Assembly: GCA_937968035.1 (NCBI GenBank)
Contig: CALBTS010000588.1
Coordinates: 1-64,000, forward strand
Source of the DNA: an uncultured Methanomethylovorans sp.
GTDB lineage: Archaea; Halobacteriota; Methanosarcinia; Methanosarcinales; Methanosarcinaceae
Direction of reading: 5' to 3'
DNA length: 64,000 nt
Shown here: positions 1 through 9,500 of the stretch, piece after piece
How positions within the stretch are numbered: the first letter of the stretch is position 1
How the letters are laid out: each line of letters starts with the position of its first letter
The notes under the pieces: generated by a model
The model's input: only the letters and a program-made list of their open reading frames with translations
Told to the model about the DNA's origin: nothing
Database searches by the model: none
Made by a program: the position numbers and the translations under genes

Positions 1-742
1 CCCTCCCCCCTTTTTGGGATTTTTTTGAAACACCGCCCCCACCCCCTGAAAAAACAAACCACCCCCGCGGATGCGGTGGTCCCTGTCCGGCTTGATCGGT
101 CACCAGCAGTCTCCATCTCACCGATCCAAGTGAACCATCGTCCCCGCGGGTGCTGCGACATTGTAAACATTTTCCCTGGTGCACCATAAAGGCTATATAC
201 ATCAAAACATGTGCATTTGACAATACATCAACATTATCTATGTGGCCGTTCTCTGTCTAAAAATAATATATTCGTTATGCAATGAACACAGGTTAAATAG
301 ATAGATTTATAAACACTAACATACAATTGTATACTGCATCTGGTACTATTCTCTGAGTTATACTGCTCAGGCCAGGTGTCGTCTAAAGCGTACACGCACG
401 TGCGCACACACACGCTCGGTGGGAGCCTACACACCTCCCACCACACACACAACTTCTTCTATTCGGTTTTACTATTCTATAAATATGAAAATATAAAACA
501 CAAGCCAGGTTAAGGTTAAATAGTTTGACCAGTATTTCAGAAGTGTGTGAAAACTCCAATTCCACTAAGCATGGTTTTGGAAAGACGGGCGTAAATTCCC
601 CATGCTGTGATCCCCTACACAGCATAATAGGTGTGTGAGCACAAGTCATTCCGCAAAATGCGGACGATGGAAATCCACCCGGCACGGTGAGCTATTTATC
701 CGCAATGAGCCAACGGGTGATCTACATGGTGTGTGTGTATAG
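1..742. other. non-coding leading region with hairpins
   Basis: No convincing gene is seen. The first 60 bases are rich in C, T and A tracts, which could be a terminator or a contig end. Hairpins are visible: an imperfect 10-bp stem between 91-100 and 120-130 (one bulged base), and an 8-bp stem 418-425 / 435-442. On the minus strand around 400-450 the text reads GAGCGTGTGTGTGC and GGAGGTGTGTAGG, matching the leader motif seen elsewhere. A minus-strand frame following it (about 234-452) is open but unlike any family I know, so I do not call it. A weak TATA-like stretch (ctatttat) lies near 690, ahead of the first gene. Confidence 0.6.
61..80 (-). repeat. dispersed GC-rich element, non-coding copy
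   Basis: Read on the minus strand this is ACCACCGCATCCGCGGGGGT, one of about seventeen related copies. The others I found begin near 5920, 14275, 16051, 31619, 32772, 36776, 38199, 38233, 42785, 43716, 47481, 51344, 54508, 58914, 60388 and 63460. The plus-strand consensus is ACCATCGCAACCGCAGGGGT. It is partly self-complementary (ACC with GGT, CCGC with GCGG). Copies lie in both orientations, in coding and non-coding DNA, and in more than one reading frame, so the constraint is on the DNA or RNA rather than on protein. Confidence 0.55.
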
Positions 743-1351
743 TTGGTATCGGTAATAGAGAAATACGGCTTGCGTGAAAAAGCAATCGAATTAATAGATA
801 GCGTAGACAAGGTCTATACCCCACGCGAAGCCGCTGATATTCTCTCAGGATTCGGCAAAGCCAATATTCTACCGCTTGATTACATAGCATTCAGGACAGA
901 ACTCTATGCTAATCGCGGAGACCGACTGTCTAAAGAACTCGTGCCGATCACTGAACAGCGGAAGATATCAAATATCCCCGACGCACTGCAAAATATGAGC
1001 AAGTATTCCACATTCGACACGCTCGGTTTACGAAATGGGCTTGCATCAAAAGCAGTAGATATTCTCCAGATATGTACCTCGGAAGAACGCGAGGAATACG
1101 ATGTCAAAACCGCATTGGTCGCAATAAAAACGGCCAATGACCTGTGTGAATCCATCGACAAAAAAGTACGGGCACTAAACGCGACCGATCCCACAACAAT
1201 CGCATTCTCCTCAGAAGCACTCAACAACCTCCAGGAATGCTTGCTAGATATTGATCGTGAATACCCGGAATTTCAATTACTGCTGAAATTAAAAATAGCA
1301 GCAGAAAGGCGTAGGAATACAACAATAGAAGTGACAGGTGGTCAAAATTAA
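743..1351 (+). CDS. hypothetical helical protein upstream of terminase
   Basis: A 202-residue protein predicted to be mostly helical, with no motif I recognise. The start is TTG, preceded directly by the stop codon of a tiny frame GTG-TGT-GTA-TAG that is part of the recurring GTGTGTGTA leader. It opens the run that leads through two small proteins into the large terminase. That position would suit a small terminase subunit, and the length and helical character allow it, but no helix-turn-helix is clear, so this is only a suggestion from context. Confidence 0.65.
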   Translation: MVSVIEKYGLREKAIELIDSVDKVYTPREAADILSGFGKANILPLDYIAFRTELYANRGDRLSKELVPITEQRKISNIPDALQNMSKYSTFDTLGLRNGLASKAVDILQICTSEEREEYDVKTALVAIKTANDLCESIDKKVRALNATDPTTIAFSSEALNNLQECLLDIDREYPEFQLLLKLKIAAERRRNTTIEVTGGQN

Positions 1352-1529
1352 AAATGATAACTGGAAAGACAAGTCTTCATTCCGCTGCAAAACATGCATG
1401 TGGTTTGTAGAGAAAACAGCACCGCTTGGTAGATGTCGCCGTCATTCCCCCACAATAACCGGATTCCCGGTAACATACGAAGACGACTTCTGCGGTGATC
1501 ACAAAATGGAACTCAAAGACCAGGCATGA
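1338..1529 (+). CDS. small Cys-rich zinc-binding protein
   Basis: A 63-residue protein starting at GTG inside the end of the previous gene. It has a CKTC pair near residue 18, then GRCRRH and FCGDH, a four-cysteine/histidine arrangement typical of small phage zinc-binding proteins. Function unknown. It ends in an ATGA overlap with the next gene, so the three small genes before the terminase are probably translationally coupled. Confidence 0.7.
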   Translation: MVKIKNDNWKDKSSFRCKTCMWFVEKTAPLGRCRRHSPTITGFPVTYEDDFCGDHKMELKDQA

Positions 1530-1723
1530 AGTTCAAGATTGGATCAACTGTGAGGCACGCATATTTCGGTACAGGCATTGTACTGGGTTATGAATCACTG
1601 CGATGCACTTACACAGTCCACTTCGGCAAAGACCCCGGTTTCAGGCGCAATGTAAACGAACTGAAACTGGAACAAGTGATGCCGAAAGAACCGATCCAAT
1701 CAGCACTGACAAAATACGAGTAA
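1526..1723 (+). CDS. small Tudor/KOW-like domain protein
   Basis: A 65-residue protein whose N-terminal half carries VRHAYFGTGIVLG followed by YTVHFG. This resembles the small beta-barrel (Tudor-like) domain at the C-terminus of UvrD/PcrA helicases and in CarD/KOW proteins, which contacts RNA polymerase or nucleic acid. The role here is inferred only from that resemblance. The start codon overlaps the previous stop (ATGA). Confidence 0.6.
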   Translation: MKFKIGSTVRHAYFGTGIVLGYESLRCTYTVHFGKDPGFRRNVNELKLEQVMPKEPIQSALTKYE

Positions 1724-1741
1724 TCAGCCACAGGCTGTTAC

Positions 1742-1818
1742 CACCGGAGCAAACAATCTGCAACATATCCTCACGAAATACCTCCTTGATCGATCCAATA
1801 TCTCCTTCTGCTCCGGTG
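1742..1818 (+). promoter_or_regulatory. long-range stem in front of the terminase gene
   Basis: CACCGGAGCA (1742-1751) is perfectly complementary to TGCTCCGGTG (1809-1818), a 10-bp stem closing a loop of 57 bases. The 3' arm contains the only Shine-Dalgarno-like GGTG before the terminase ATG at 1829. Folding would therefore hide the ribosome site. Regulation is an inference; the complementarity is directly visible. Confidence 0.5.
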
Positions 1819-1828
1819 CATCCCACTT

Positions 1829-3622
1829 ATGACAACACCAAAAAACACGGTACACTCGATCGAAGACGCATTCATCGACAATCTTTTAACTCAGCGTAAA
1901 TCCACCTCATTAGTGGACTGGGTCGTTGAAAACAGAACCGTTAAAGGAAAAAAATGGAACTGGGTCTCAATTGAAACCGGTGTAAATGGTAAAATTGTCA
2001 TCAAGGATTTTCGATATCTTTTACCCATCTACGAAGACACTGCGGACAAGGTCATAGTAAAGAAAGGCAGGCAGATGGCTGTATCAGAGTTCGCTGTGAA
2101 CTGGATACTGGGCACAATAACCGTAAGACCATATACCACAGCTCTCCATGTTTTTCCAAACAAGGACCAGGGCAGAAAGTTCTCAATGGTGAGACTCACA
2201 CCTGTTTTCGACATGAACGATTCTCCAGCTCTTGCAAGAATGCTGGTAAACCCGGAAGAAACGTACAAGACCCAGTCAGCACTGCAAGCTGCAATGAATG
2301 TTTTTCACAAGCAGCTGACAAACAATTCAAATTACATCATTTCTTTTGTAGGCGGAGAGAATACAAAATCAACAGATGCACGTTCAGTATCTGCTGACAT
2401 AATAGTACTCGATGAAGCAAAAGACCTTCCAGAAGAAAAACTGGCAGATGTTCTCGAATGCATGTCACTCTCAACTGTAAAGCAGATGAGAATGGTCGGT
2501 ACCCCTGATTACGAGGGGACCGTTTTCGACAACTGGTTCAATGAATCAGATCGAAGGGAATGGATTGTTACGTGTCCCAAGTGTGGAGAAAAGCAACAGC
2601 TAACGATGGATTCCATCGCATCCACACGAGGGTCACCTTACAAAGATATTTCCGACAGAGCATCGATCTACTACTACGCATGTGTGAACTGCGCAGCAGA
2701 ATTAAACCGCACAGCAGACTATGGCGAATGGGTGCCACAAAACCCAGGTGCAAAAACACATGGATATCACCTATCACAATTAATGGCTTCATGGATCTCT
2801 GCAGACGAGATAATGCAGAAGAAATCAGACTATTCAAAACAACCTGCAAAATTTCCAAACGAAGTACTTGGAGAGCCCTATGAAGGCAGTGCAAAACCAA
2901 TATCCATCACCAAACTGCTAAAAGGCCAGATGGATCCCGGAATTCTGCAGCCAAAATATAGGTACATCACAGTTGGGGTGGACTGGGGTGATCAATCCCA
3001 TTTCATAGTCATGGGTGCGAACGATGCAGACGAACGAGTGATCCTTGAATATGGTACATGGGACAACATTCAGGTGCTTGCCCATGCAAACGACCTAATC
3101 AGTTTAATAAACGCATACGGTCCGCAACTTGTAGTTATGGATAGCGGATATGGTAAAGCACAAACCCAAGATGTGTTCCGCACATACCCAGACAAGGCAT
3201 ACGCATGCTTTTACAACGACTCTTTGTATCTCCCTCACTGGGAAACAATTATGGTGGACAAAGACAAGAACTTTGTACATAAAACAGATTGGCAGTACCA
3301 CGTTACAGTAAATCACACTCTTTTATGCGATGCACTGCTTGCAGAAATAGATGCCAACCGCCTACGAATCCCCATTGACCCACAGGACGACCTCGTACCT
3401 GGAGTGTCAGATGCAAGAGACATGTTAGACATCATGTGTATGGCAAGAGTAGTAACAGCCGAATCATCAAGATCAGCAACCTCAAAACGCAGGTGGGTAA
3501 TCACAAAAGCCCACTACTTCGCTGCATGTGCATACGCATCCATGGCGATGGACGAACTATTAAAGTCAGGTACCCATGACACCGGTGCGGTAGATTTTAT
3601 AGCACCAAGAACATACCGGTAA
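1829..3622 (+). CDS. terL: terminase large subunit, GpA type
   Basis: The packaging motor that cuts concatemeric DNA and drives it into proheads. The 597 residues show the family order: a Walker A-like KKGRQMAVSE (about 79-88), Walker B IIVLDEAKD (about 191-199), motif C with RMVGTPDYEGT, then a zinc ribbon (CPKCG near 252 and CVNC near 287) placed as in lambda GpA-like proteins, and the RNase H-fold nuclease with VGVDWGDQS, VVMDSG and a late ARDMLDIM. Length is normal for the family. It is followed by a dUTPase gene and preceded by a stem that may control translation. Confidence 0.93.
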   Translation: MTTPKNTVHSIEDAFIDNLLTQRKSTSLVDWVVENRTVKGKKWNWVSIETGVNGKIVIKDFRYLLPIYEDTADKVIVKKGRQMAVSEFAVNWILGTITVRPYTTALHVFPNKDQGRKFSMVRLTPVFDMNDSPALARMLVNPEETYKTQSALQAAMNVFHKQLTNNSNYIISFVGGENTKSTDARSVSADIIVLDEAKDLPEEKLADVLECMSLSTVKQMRMVGTPDYEGTVFDNWFNESDRREWIVTCPKCGEKQQLTMDSIASTRGSPYKDISDRASIYYYACVNCAAELNRTADYGEWVPQNPGAKTHGYHLSQLMASWISADEIMQKKSDYSKQPAKFPNEVLGEPYEGSAKPISITKLLKGQMDPGILQPKYRYITVGVDWGDQSHFIVMGANDADERVILEYGTWDNIQVLAHANDLISLINAYGPQLVVMDSGYGKAQTQDVFRTYPDKAYACFYNDSLYLPHWETIMVDKDKNFVHKTDWQYHVTVNHTLLCDALLAEIDANRLRIPIDPQDDLVPGVSDARDMLDIMCMARVVTAESSRSATSKRRWVITKAHYFAACAYASMAMDELLKSGTHDTGAVDFIAPRTYR

Positions 3623-3668
3623 CCGTGTTCACGAGAATTCCAATATTCTAAAATAGGAGAATACACAA

Positions 3669-4127
3669 ATGCTTGAAATGCTAAGAGACATTTGGGAAGT
3701 TATGTTTCCACCAAAGATAGAGTTTCTAAACTTCATTCCAAATGAAAAAGCACATGAAACAGATGCGTGCCCGGACTTAAAAGCACGCGGGATATACAGG
3801 ATATTGCCAGGAGAAAGAGTAAAAATAAACACTGGGGTCAGGGCGAACATCCCGGTAAACCACTTTGTAGAACTACGTCCACGATCCGGATTGTCCTCAG
3901 ACGGATTAACTCTATTAGGATCTCCGGCCACAGTGGATGCAGGATATACAGGAGTCTGGTTCGTGCCACTGAGGAACGACACGGATAAGCCGATAGTCAT
4001 AAGGGAGGGTACAAGAGTAGCACAATGGCGGTTAGAAAGATGCAAGAGATGGAAAGGCAAGATCGTATTTGATCTAATGAAAACCCCACGTGGAAACAAG
4101 GGGTTCGGCAGTAGCGGAAAGCTATAA
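3669..4127 (+). CDS. dut: dUTPase (deoxyuridine triphosphatase)
   Basis: Hydrolyses dUTP to dUMP and pyrophosphate, keeping uracil out of viral DNA and supplying substrate for thymidylate synthesis. All five trimeric dUTPase motifs are visible in 152 residues: motif I (29-38, HETDACPDLK, divergent from the usual AG.DL), motif II PRSGLSS (71-77), motif III ATVDAGYTGVW (87-97), motif IV RVAQ (116-119) and motif V RGNKGFGSSG (141-150). The start ATG follows a good ribosome site (aggag). It probably works with the thymidylate synthase-like protein at 37601. Confidence 0.92.
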   Translation: MLEMLRDIWEVMFPPKIEFLNFIPNEKAHETDACPDLKARGIYRILPGERVKINTGVRANIPVNHFVELRPRSGLSSDGLTLLGSPATVDAGYTGVWFVPLRNDTDKPIVIREGTRVAQWRLERCKRWKGKIVFDLMKTPRGNKGFGSSGKL

Positions 4128-4135
4128 ACATAAAC

Positions 4136-4149
4136 AGGAGCGTGTGTAA
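4136..4149 (+). promoter_or_regulatory. leader motif with GTG-stop before the fibre gene
   Basis: CAGGAGCGTGTGTAA runs straight into the ATG at 4150. The end is GTG-TAA-ATG. It is one of the clearest copies of the recurring leader described in the findings. It also contains a canonical AGGAG, so ordinary ribosome binding is possible here. Confidence 0.5.
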
Positions 4150-6354
4150 ATGGCAAATGGAATAATAAAAAACATTGACGAATTTAAAGCAGCATGTAGA
4201 CAAGGCGGCGAATATACATTTGCTGCAGATTACTTTGAGCTTAAATCTCAGACAGTAATGCAAAAACCGTGTCTCTTCCACGGCGCAGATGACAACGAAT
4301 CAATTTTTACAATACCAGACGATTTCAGCCTTCCAGCAGATGTAGCACTTATATACGGTGAAAACCTACCAGGGGTCCTATTCGACGGAATCGCATACGA
4401 TGGGAACAGTGCAGAACAATCAGTACCTTTCGGCAGAGGATATTTCAATTTCGCCGAACTAAAGAATTGTGACAACCTCACCATCAAAAACAATCACATG
4501 TATAATGCCAAGTGTGATGCTTTCAGGATAAGGAACACAGACGGCATCCAGATGTTCGGAAATTTATTTGAGAATCTGGGACATGAGGGATTATACGCAC
4601 TGTCGTGCAGTGGCATCAGAGTATTTGACAATGAGTTCTTCACCAGGACCAATACAGGAACAAGGATAAGTTACCGAGGATCCGATGTCAAGATCTACCG
4701 CAACACCTTCAAATCAAAACACGACGGGATGCGAACAGGACCTGCAATAGAATTCGACAAAGGACCATACGACAAAATAGAAATATTTGACAATTATTTC
4801 ACAGACATCTATGGTGCTGCAATATGGGCATTCTCTACGCCAGGCAGTGGGAGCTTCAAGATCCACCACAACACCATCAAAAACTGTGGGAAATATCCAG
4901 GAGCACCTTATTCACAGGGAGCACTGAACACTGCAGGAATTGATGGCCTTGAATTCTATGAGAACATCATAGACGATGTGCTATACGCGATCCGTACTCA
5001 CAACTATGAAGGATCAAGCAAAATAAAATATGGAAATTACAATGTAATTTCAAGAAACAACAGGATCAACAAAGCAAAGATTGCATACTATGAAAGCAGT
5101 GCAACGGGAAGCATCACAGCAACGGGAGATACCAGGGCAAACGTAGGCACAGTAAGCAGCGGATCCGTGACGGTGGACAACCGTACAAACACTGGTACAC
5201 CTGGTGTAAGATCAACAACCACTGAACCACAGAAAGAAGAACCAGAAGAGCAGCCAGTGGAAACACCAACCGATCCAGAAAATACTACAAACAGTCCTGA
5301 GATGATAAAGGCAACTGTCAGGGTAACCCTTCCAGACGGTGCCCAGGTGGACAAGACCTTTGACATGGAAAGCAAGCCGTCCACACCATCAAAACAAGAC
5401 ACAACTGTAACCTGCAAGTTCCTCATGCCGGACAACAGTTATGCCAACCGGACTTTCACAATGAAAGTAACCCCCGAACCTGGCACTGTGGCAGAGCCAG
5501 AAGGTACGGCCCCGACAGAAGGCAATATGCTTGCCCAGGTGAAGATCCGCAGGGCAAACAGTGACTATGGAGAGGCAACACTCCTCATACCAACCACGGT
5601 ATCCCAGGGAGGCAAAGAGGGGGTCATCCAGACAACCTTCAAGGCAAGAACTCCAGACGGGCTGTATGTAGAAGAGTATTTCGATCTGGAACTATCTGGC
5701 TCCACCGAACCACAGGAAGAACAACCAGAAGAAGAACCAGAACCAATCCCAGAACCCACACCAGAACCTGAACCGGAGACTACACCTGAACCAGAACCAG
5801 AGACTACGCCAGAACCTGAACCAGAACAAACACCTGAGCCTGAACCAGAGCCGACTCCGGACCCAATTGAAAACACAACACCTGGACCAGTAGTAGAACC
5901 TGATCCGACTGAGACAGAGCCCACCGTAACCGCAGGGGAGCTTGTGAAAGTCACATTCAGGCTGTGGCGCGAAGACAACAAAGTAGGTGCTACCACATTC
6001 TCGATGCAAATGAATCCAGAGGCATCAAAGACGGTGGGTACAAAAGTAACCTGCAGACTGGATACTCCGGATGGACTGCACGCAGAACAGACATTTGCAC
6101 TCAATGTCAATTTCACAGTGGACACAGTTGTACCAACAAAAGTGATTCCAACAGCAGTAAAAGATGCCACCGGAGAAAAAATAAAGGTACAGGTCAAACT
6201 GAGGAGAAAGGACGGCACCTACGGAGAAACAACATTCGAACTGCCAACAACAGCAGTAAAGGCATACGCACAGAAGAAAACAACAACCGTAGAGTTCAAA
6301 GCAAGAACTGCAACTCTCTACGCAGATAGGAAGTTTGAGCTTCTAGTCAGATGA
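4150..6354 (+). CDS. beta-helix fibre/spike-like protein with Pro-Glu linker
   Basis: A 734-residue protein without a signal peptide. Residues about 20-320 form a right-handed parallel beta-helix of the NosD/CASH type (recurring N-N-x-I/F units such as FDNEFF and IYRNTF). A Pro/Glu/Thr-rich linker ([14 protein letters not shown] type, about 520-580) joins copies of a short beta domain. Four copies recur with a shared pattern of V.V...R...G......F and F.A.TPDGLY...F.L. This layout suits a virion spike or receptor-binding fibre that may bind or cleave glycans, but no catalytic residues can be named. It follows the dUTPase with a 22-base gap containing the leader motif. Confidence 0.75.
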   Translation: MANGIIKNIDEFKAACRQGGEYTFAADYFELKSQTVMQKPCLFHGADDNESIFTIPDDFSLPADVALIYGENLPGVLFDGIAYDGNSAEQSVPFGRGYFNFAELKNCDNLTIKNNHMYNAKCDAFRIRNTDGIQMFGNLFENLGHEGLYALSCSGIRVFDNEFFTRTNTGTRISYRGSDVKIYRNTFKSKHDGMRTGPAIEFDKGPYDKIEIFDNYFTDIYGAAIWAFSTPGSGSFKIHHNTIKNCGKYPGAPYSQGALNTAGIDGLEFYENIIDDVLYAIRTHNYEGSSKIKYGNYNVISRNNRINKAKIAYYESSATGSITATGDTRANVGTVSSGSVTVDNRTNTGTPGVRSTTTEPQKEEPEEQPVETPTDPENTTNSPEMIKATVRVTLPDGAQVDKTFDMESKPSTPSKQDTTVTCKFLMPDNSYANRTFTMKVTPEPGTVAEPEGTAPTEGNMLAQVKIRRANSDYGEATLLIPTTVSQGGKEGVIQTTFKARTPDGLYVEEYFDLELSGSTEPQEEQPEEEPEPIPEPTPEPEPETTPEPEPETTPEPEPEQTPEPEPEPTPDPIENTTPGPVVEPDPTETEPTVTAGELVKVTFRLWREDNKVGATTFSMQMNPEASKTVGTKVTCRLDTPDGLHAEQTFALNVNFTVDTVVPTKVIPTAVKDATGEKIKVQVKLRRKDGTYGETTFELPTTAVKAYAQKKTTTVEFKARTATLYADRKFELLVR
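5701..5883 (+). repeat. Pro-Glu-Thr low-complexity coding repeat
   Basis: An imperfect tandem of short units (cca-gaa-cct-gaa with act/aca interruptions) encodes the extended PEPE linker of the fibre protein. The degenerate codons suggest selection on an extended linker rather than recent slippage. Confidence 0.7.
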
Positions 6355-6364
6355 AACAGACAAT

Positions 6365-6392
6365 AGGTGGGTATCCACCTACATCCTTTTTT
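6365..6392 (+). terminator. hairpin plus T-run after the fibre gene
   Basis: AGGTGG-gtat-CCACCT is a perfect 6-bp stem followed within six bases by a run of T. It lies eleven bases after the stop of the fibre gene. The T-run merges into the TATA box of the next promoter. Confidence 0.6.
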
Positions 6393-6430
6393 ATAGTTAG
6401 GGGATTATAATCAGTTTGTGTGTAAAAGAG
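6386..6430 (+). promoter_or_regulatory. promoter of the first surface protein gene
   Basis: A TATA box (cttttttatag) is followed about 20 bases later by gtttgtgtgtaaaagagcg, a copy of the leader including GTG-TAA. Unlike most copies it lies about 75 bases before the start codon at 6504, which has its own ribosome site (agagg). This supports the idea that the motif is near the transcript start. Confidence 0.5.
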
Positions 6431-6503
6431 CGTGTGGCAGCTGTGCATATATTCAGCAATGCTCACCGGATCTTGCAACACAACAATATAAAAAGAGGTC
6501 CAC

Positions 6504-9500
6504 ATGAGCAACAGAGCAATTTTACTTGCAGTGCTCTCATGCATCTTGGCTGCACTGGTGTTCTCATCAACAGTTATAGATGCTGGAGAAACAAAACCAA
6601 TACTGACAGGCAACGAAGACAAATCATTATTTGGGAACAATCCAAACATTCCGGAAGATGTACGTTCTCACGTAAAAGAAAAAATATCGAATGCACCTAT
6701 AGGCCTACGAGGTAAGTTCAAAGTTACAGACAGTGCAAGGGACTACACTATCAAAAGGAATCCGGACAAAACATTATCTATCACAAAAGCCGAAGAAACC
6801 GGTAAAAGCACCATAGCTACCATATCATTTCCGGAAGCAGAGCTAAACACCCTACCTGGATACGATGGTGATACCTTTGCCATAGCTCACGTAGTAAACG
6901 GCACAGTGGAATCATTCAAAAAAGTAAAAACTAAATCCGTATCAAAAAATGGAATAATATCACTCGACGTTGAATTTTCAGAAGTGATCATTGGCGGAGC
7001 AACTGGATATTATGAGGTCACATACCAAGATGTTAGCCTGATGGACACCACGCTTCCGTTCAACGCAGTAACAAATGGTGGCCTGTACATAAACATAGTA
7101 AATCTACCTACTTACACAGCATTTGATCAGACCAACATCTCAACATATCCAGATCCATCAAAATGGTTGGCAGCATACCCCTTCAATGGGAATGGTGAAG
7201 ATATAAGTGGAAACAATCGAGATTTAACTGTATATGGATCGAAGGTATATAGACCTGGCAGAAATGGTGTAGCATCAAATTCATTGTACTTCGACGGAGA
7301 CGGTGATTACGTCGGATATGAATATCCAAATACCCTGTACACATCGGCTGAAATGGTATGGCTATTCAACACGACTTCTACAGCACAGGGTGTCACTGGT
7401 GAATTCAGAGAAGCCGACGGCAGCGGACGCACGGCAATGTATAATTCAGAAGCAGCAAACATGCTCAACAATAGTACATCCCAGACACAAAAATGGACAG
7501 AAGTAGCAGACGGTACTTGGAATTGGGCTTTTTATCCATTTAGTCCGGCTCAGATAGACTACATACAGATTGGCAGAAGGTACACTTCGACCTATTATTA
7601 TCTGAATGCTTACTTAGACATGGCAGCTCTCCACGAGGGTTCACTAACAGCTGAACAAAGGCGTGTATTCACATACGGGTACAGTGGTATAAAAGCAAAG
7701 GTCTTACCAGGCAGCACATGGATCCCGATCACATCTAACAATCAGTCAATAACGACAGGATCTTCAACAACGTCAGTACAATTCATGTCTCCAAGCGATA
7801 CACAAAGAGATGTGACTCTAAAAGGTCTATTCCAGTTAAATTACACAAAAGTCAGGGACTGGACAGAATCGCCAACCACCAAAAGAATTGACATGACCTT
7901 TGCACCAGCTGAGAACATCACGTCGGGCACACTAAACCACTCGATAACGAAATCATACCTATACGGGACACCAACCGTCACAAGTGATGACACAAGTGCA
8001 TCGGTGGAACTCAATGGAAATTACATCTTAGTAACAACTGGTGCAATCACTGCAGACACAACAAAGTACTATAATGTGAGCTTGCCGATCAAACAATTCT
8101 CACTAGGCAGCCCATCACCCGCAAGCACCCCGGTAAACCTTATAGAAACGGATGAACAGGAATTCCAGACAACTGCAAATGCAACAACTGACATAGTATG
8201 GGCACTGAACGGATCGACACTGGAAACAGACGAATTCACCACATCAGGTACCTATACATTTGTAGCCAACACGCCAGGTACTTATGAATTAACAGCCACA
8301 GTTCCAGGCGACACAGAATCGTGGATAATTAACGTAGAACCAATATCTATTACGTCTTACTATCCACTGGGAACTTCGATAACAGTCACTGCTGGAACAT
8401 CAACCCCAATCTTTAACGTCACTGTAGACAGATCAACAGACATAGAATGGTGGGTGGACGGAGTATTAAAGGAAACCGACACTGGAACCTCAGCAAACTA
8501 CAGCTTTGTACCCGTTACAGCAGGAACATCCAACGTAACCGTAGATGTTGGAAGTGCAACACACTCGTGGGAGCTATCCATAACAGAGCCCGGACTAACG
8601 CCGTACTCGTGGTATGCATTCAATACAGGGTCGGGCAGCACAGTGTACGATTCAATCGGTGGCTACAACGGTACATTAAGCAACGGTGAATGGATACCCA
8701 AAGGAAGCGGATATGCAGCAAAAATAACAGATGCAGCAAATTCCCACATTGTAATTCCGGACAATGATAAGAACGATCACGTGAACGAATCGTGGACCAT
8801 GTACATGGAAGTATGCCCACTTGAGGACTGGGACGAAGCATCAACATACCAAAAAACAATGATCACTCACATGTCCTCATACTACGGGACAGGATCTGGC
8901 TGGGCATGGATCAAGAACAAAGACGTGAATACAGGTAAATTCGGATTCCGGTCTACCGCCGCCGGTGCAGGTGCATGGGTCTCAGGCACGGTGGTGTCAT
9001 GGGAGCCATATCAATGGTATAGGATTGGGGTAACCTTTGACATTACGGATAAGCGTGTGAAGTTCTACAGGGATGGCACTTACATAGGAGGATCTTACTA
9101 CGGCCTGTCATACCCACTGAACCCAGCAACCACATTCCCACTTTACATAGGCGGTGCAATGTCAACATCTTCCTCAGCACCAAAGATGTATGTGGACAAC
9201 ATCAAATTCTACGACGGTGCGATCTCTCAGAGCAACATGGAATACTTGACAACATGGACATCCACAGGACCTACAGTGTATGTGGCAACCACAGGCAATG
9301 ACTCTTTTGGAACAGGCGCAGAGGGCGCACCCTACGCAACAGTAGGCAAGGCATTGTCCGCGAGCCTCAACGAAGTGGTAATGATCAAAGGAGGAAACTA
9401 CTCAGAACACGTAATCATCAATCGTGACAACGTAACCCTCCACGGTTACGGTGGTGTTGTAAATTTCGATGGATTTGACGACACTGGAATTGCAATCAAT

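Noticed and set aside
383-685. Minus-strand 100-codon frame in the leading region
   Set aside because: Unusual composition (CVCARACT), no recognisable fold, no good ribosome site. The overlapping 72-codon frame is equally weak.
5565-6218. Long minus-strand open frame opposite the fibre gene
   Set aside because: It is the antisense of the Pro/Glu repeat and encodes Gly/Ser repeats only; the plus-strand gene has clear domains.
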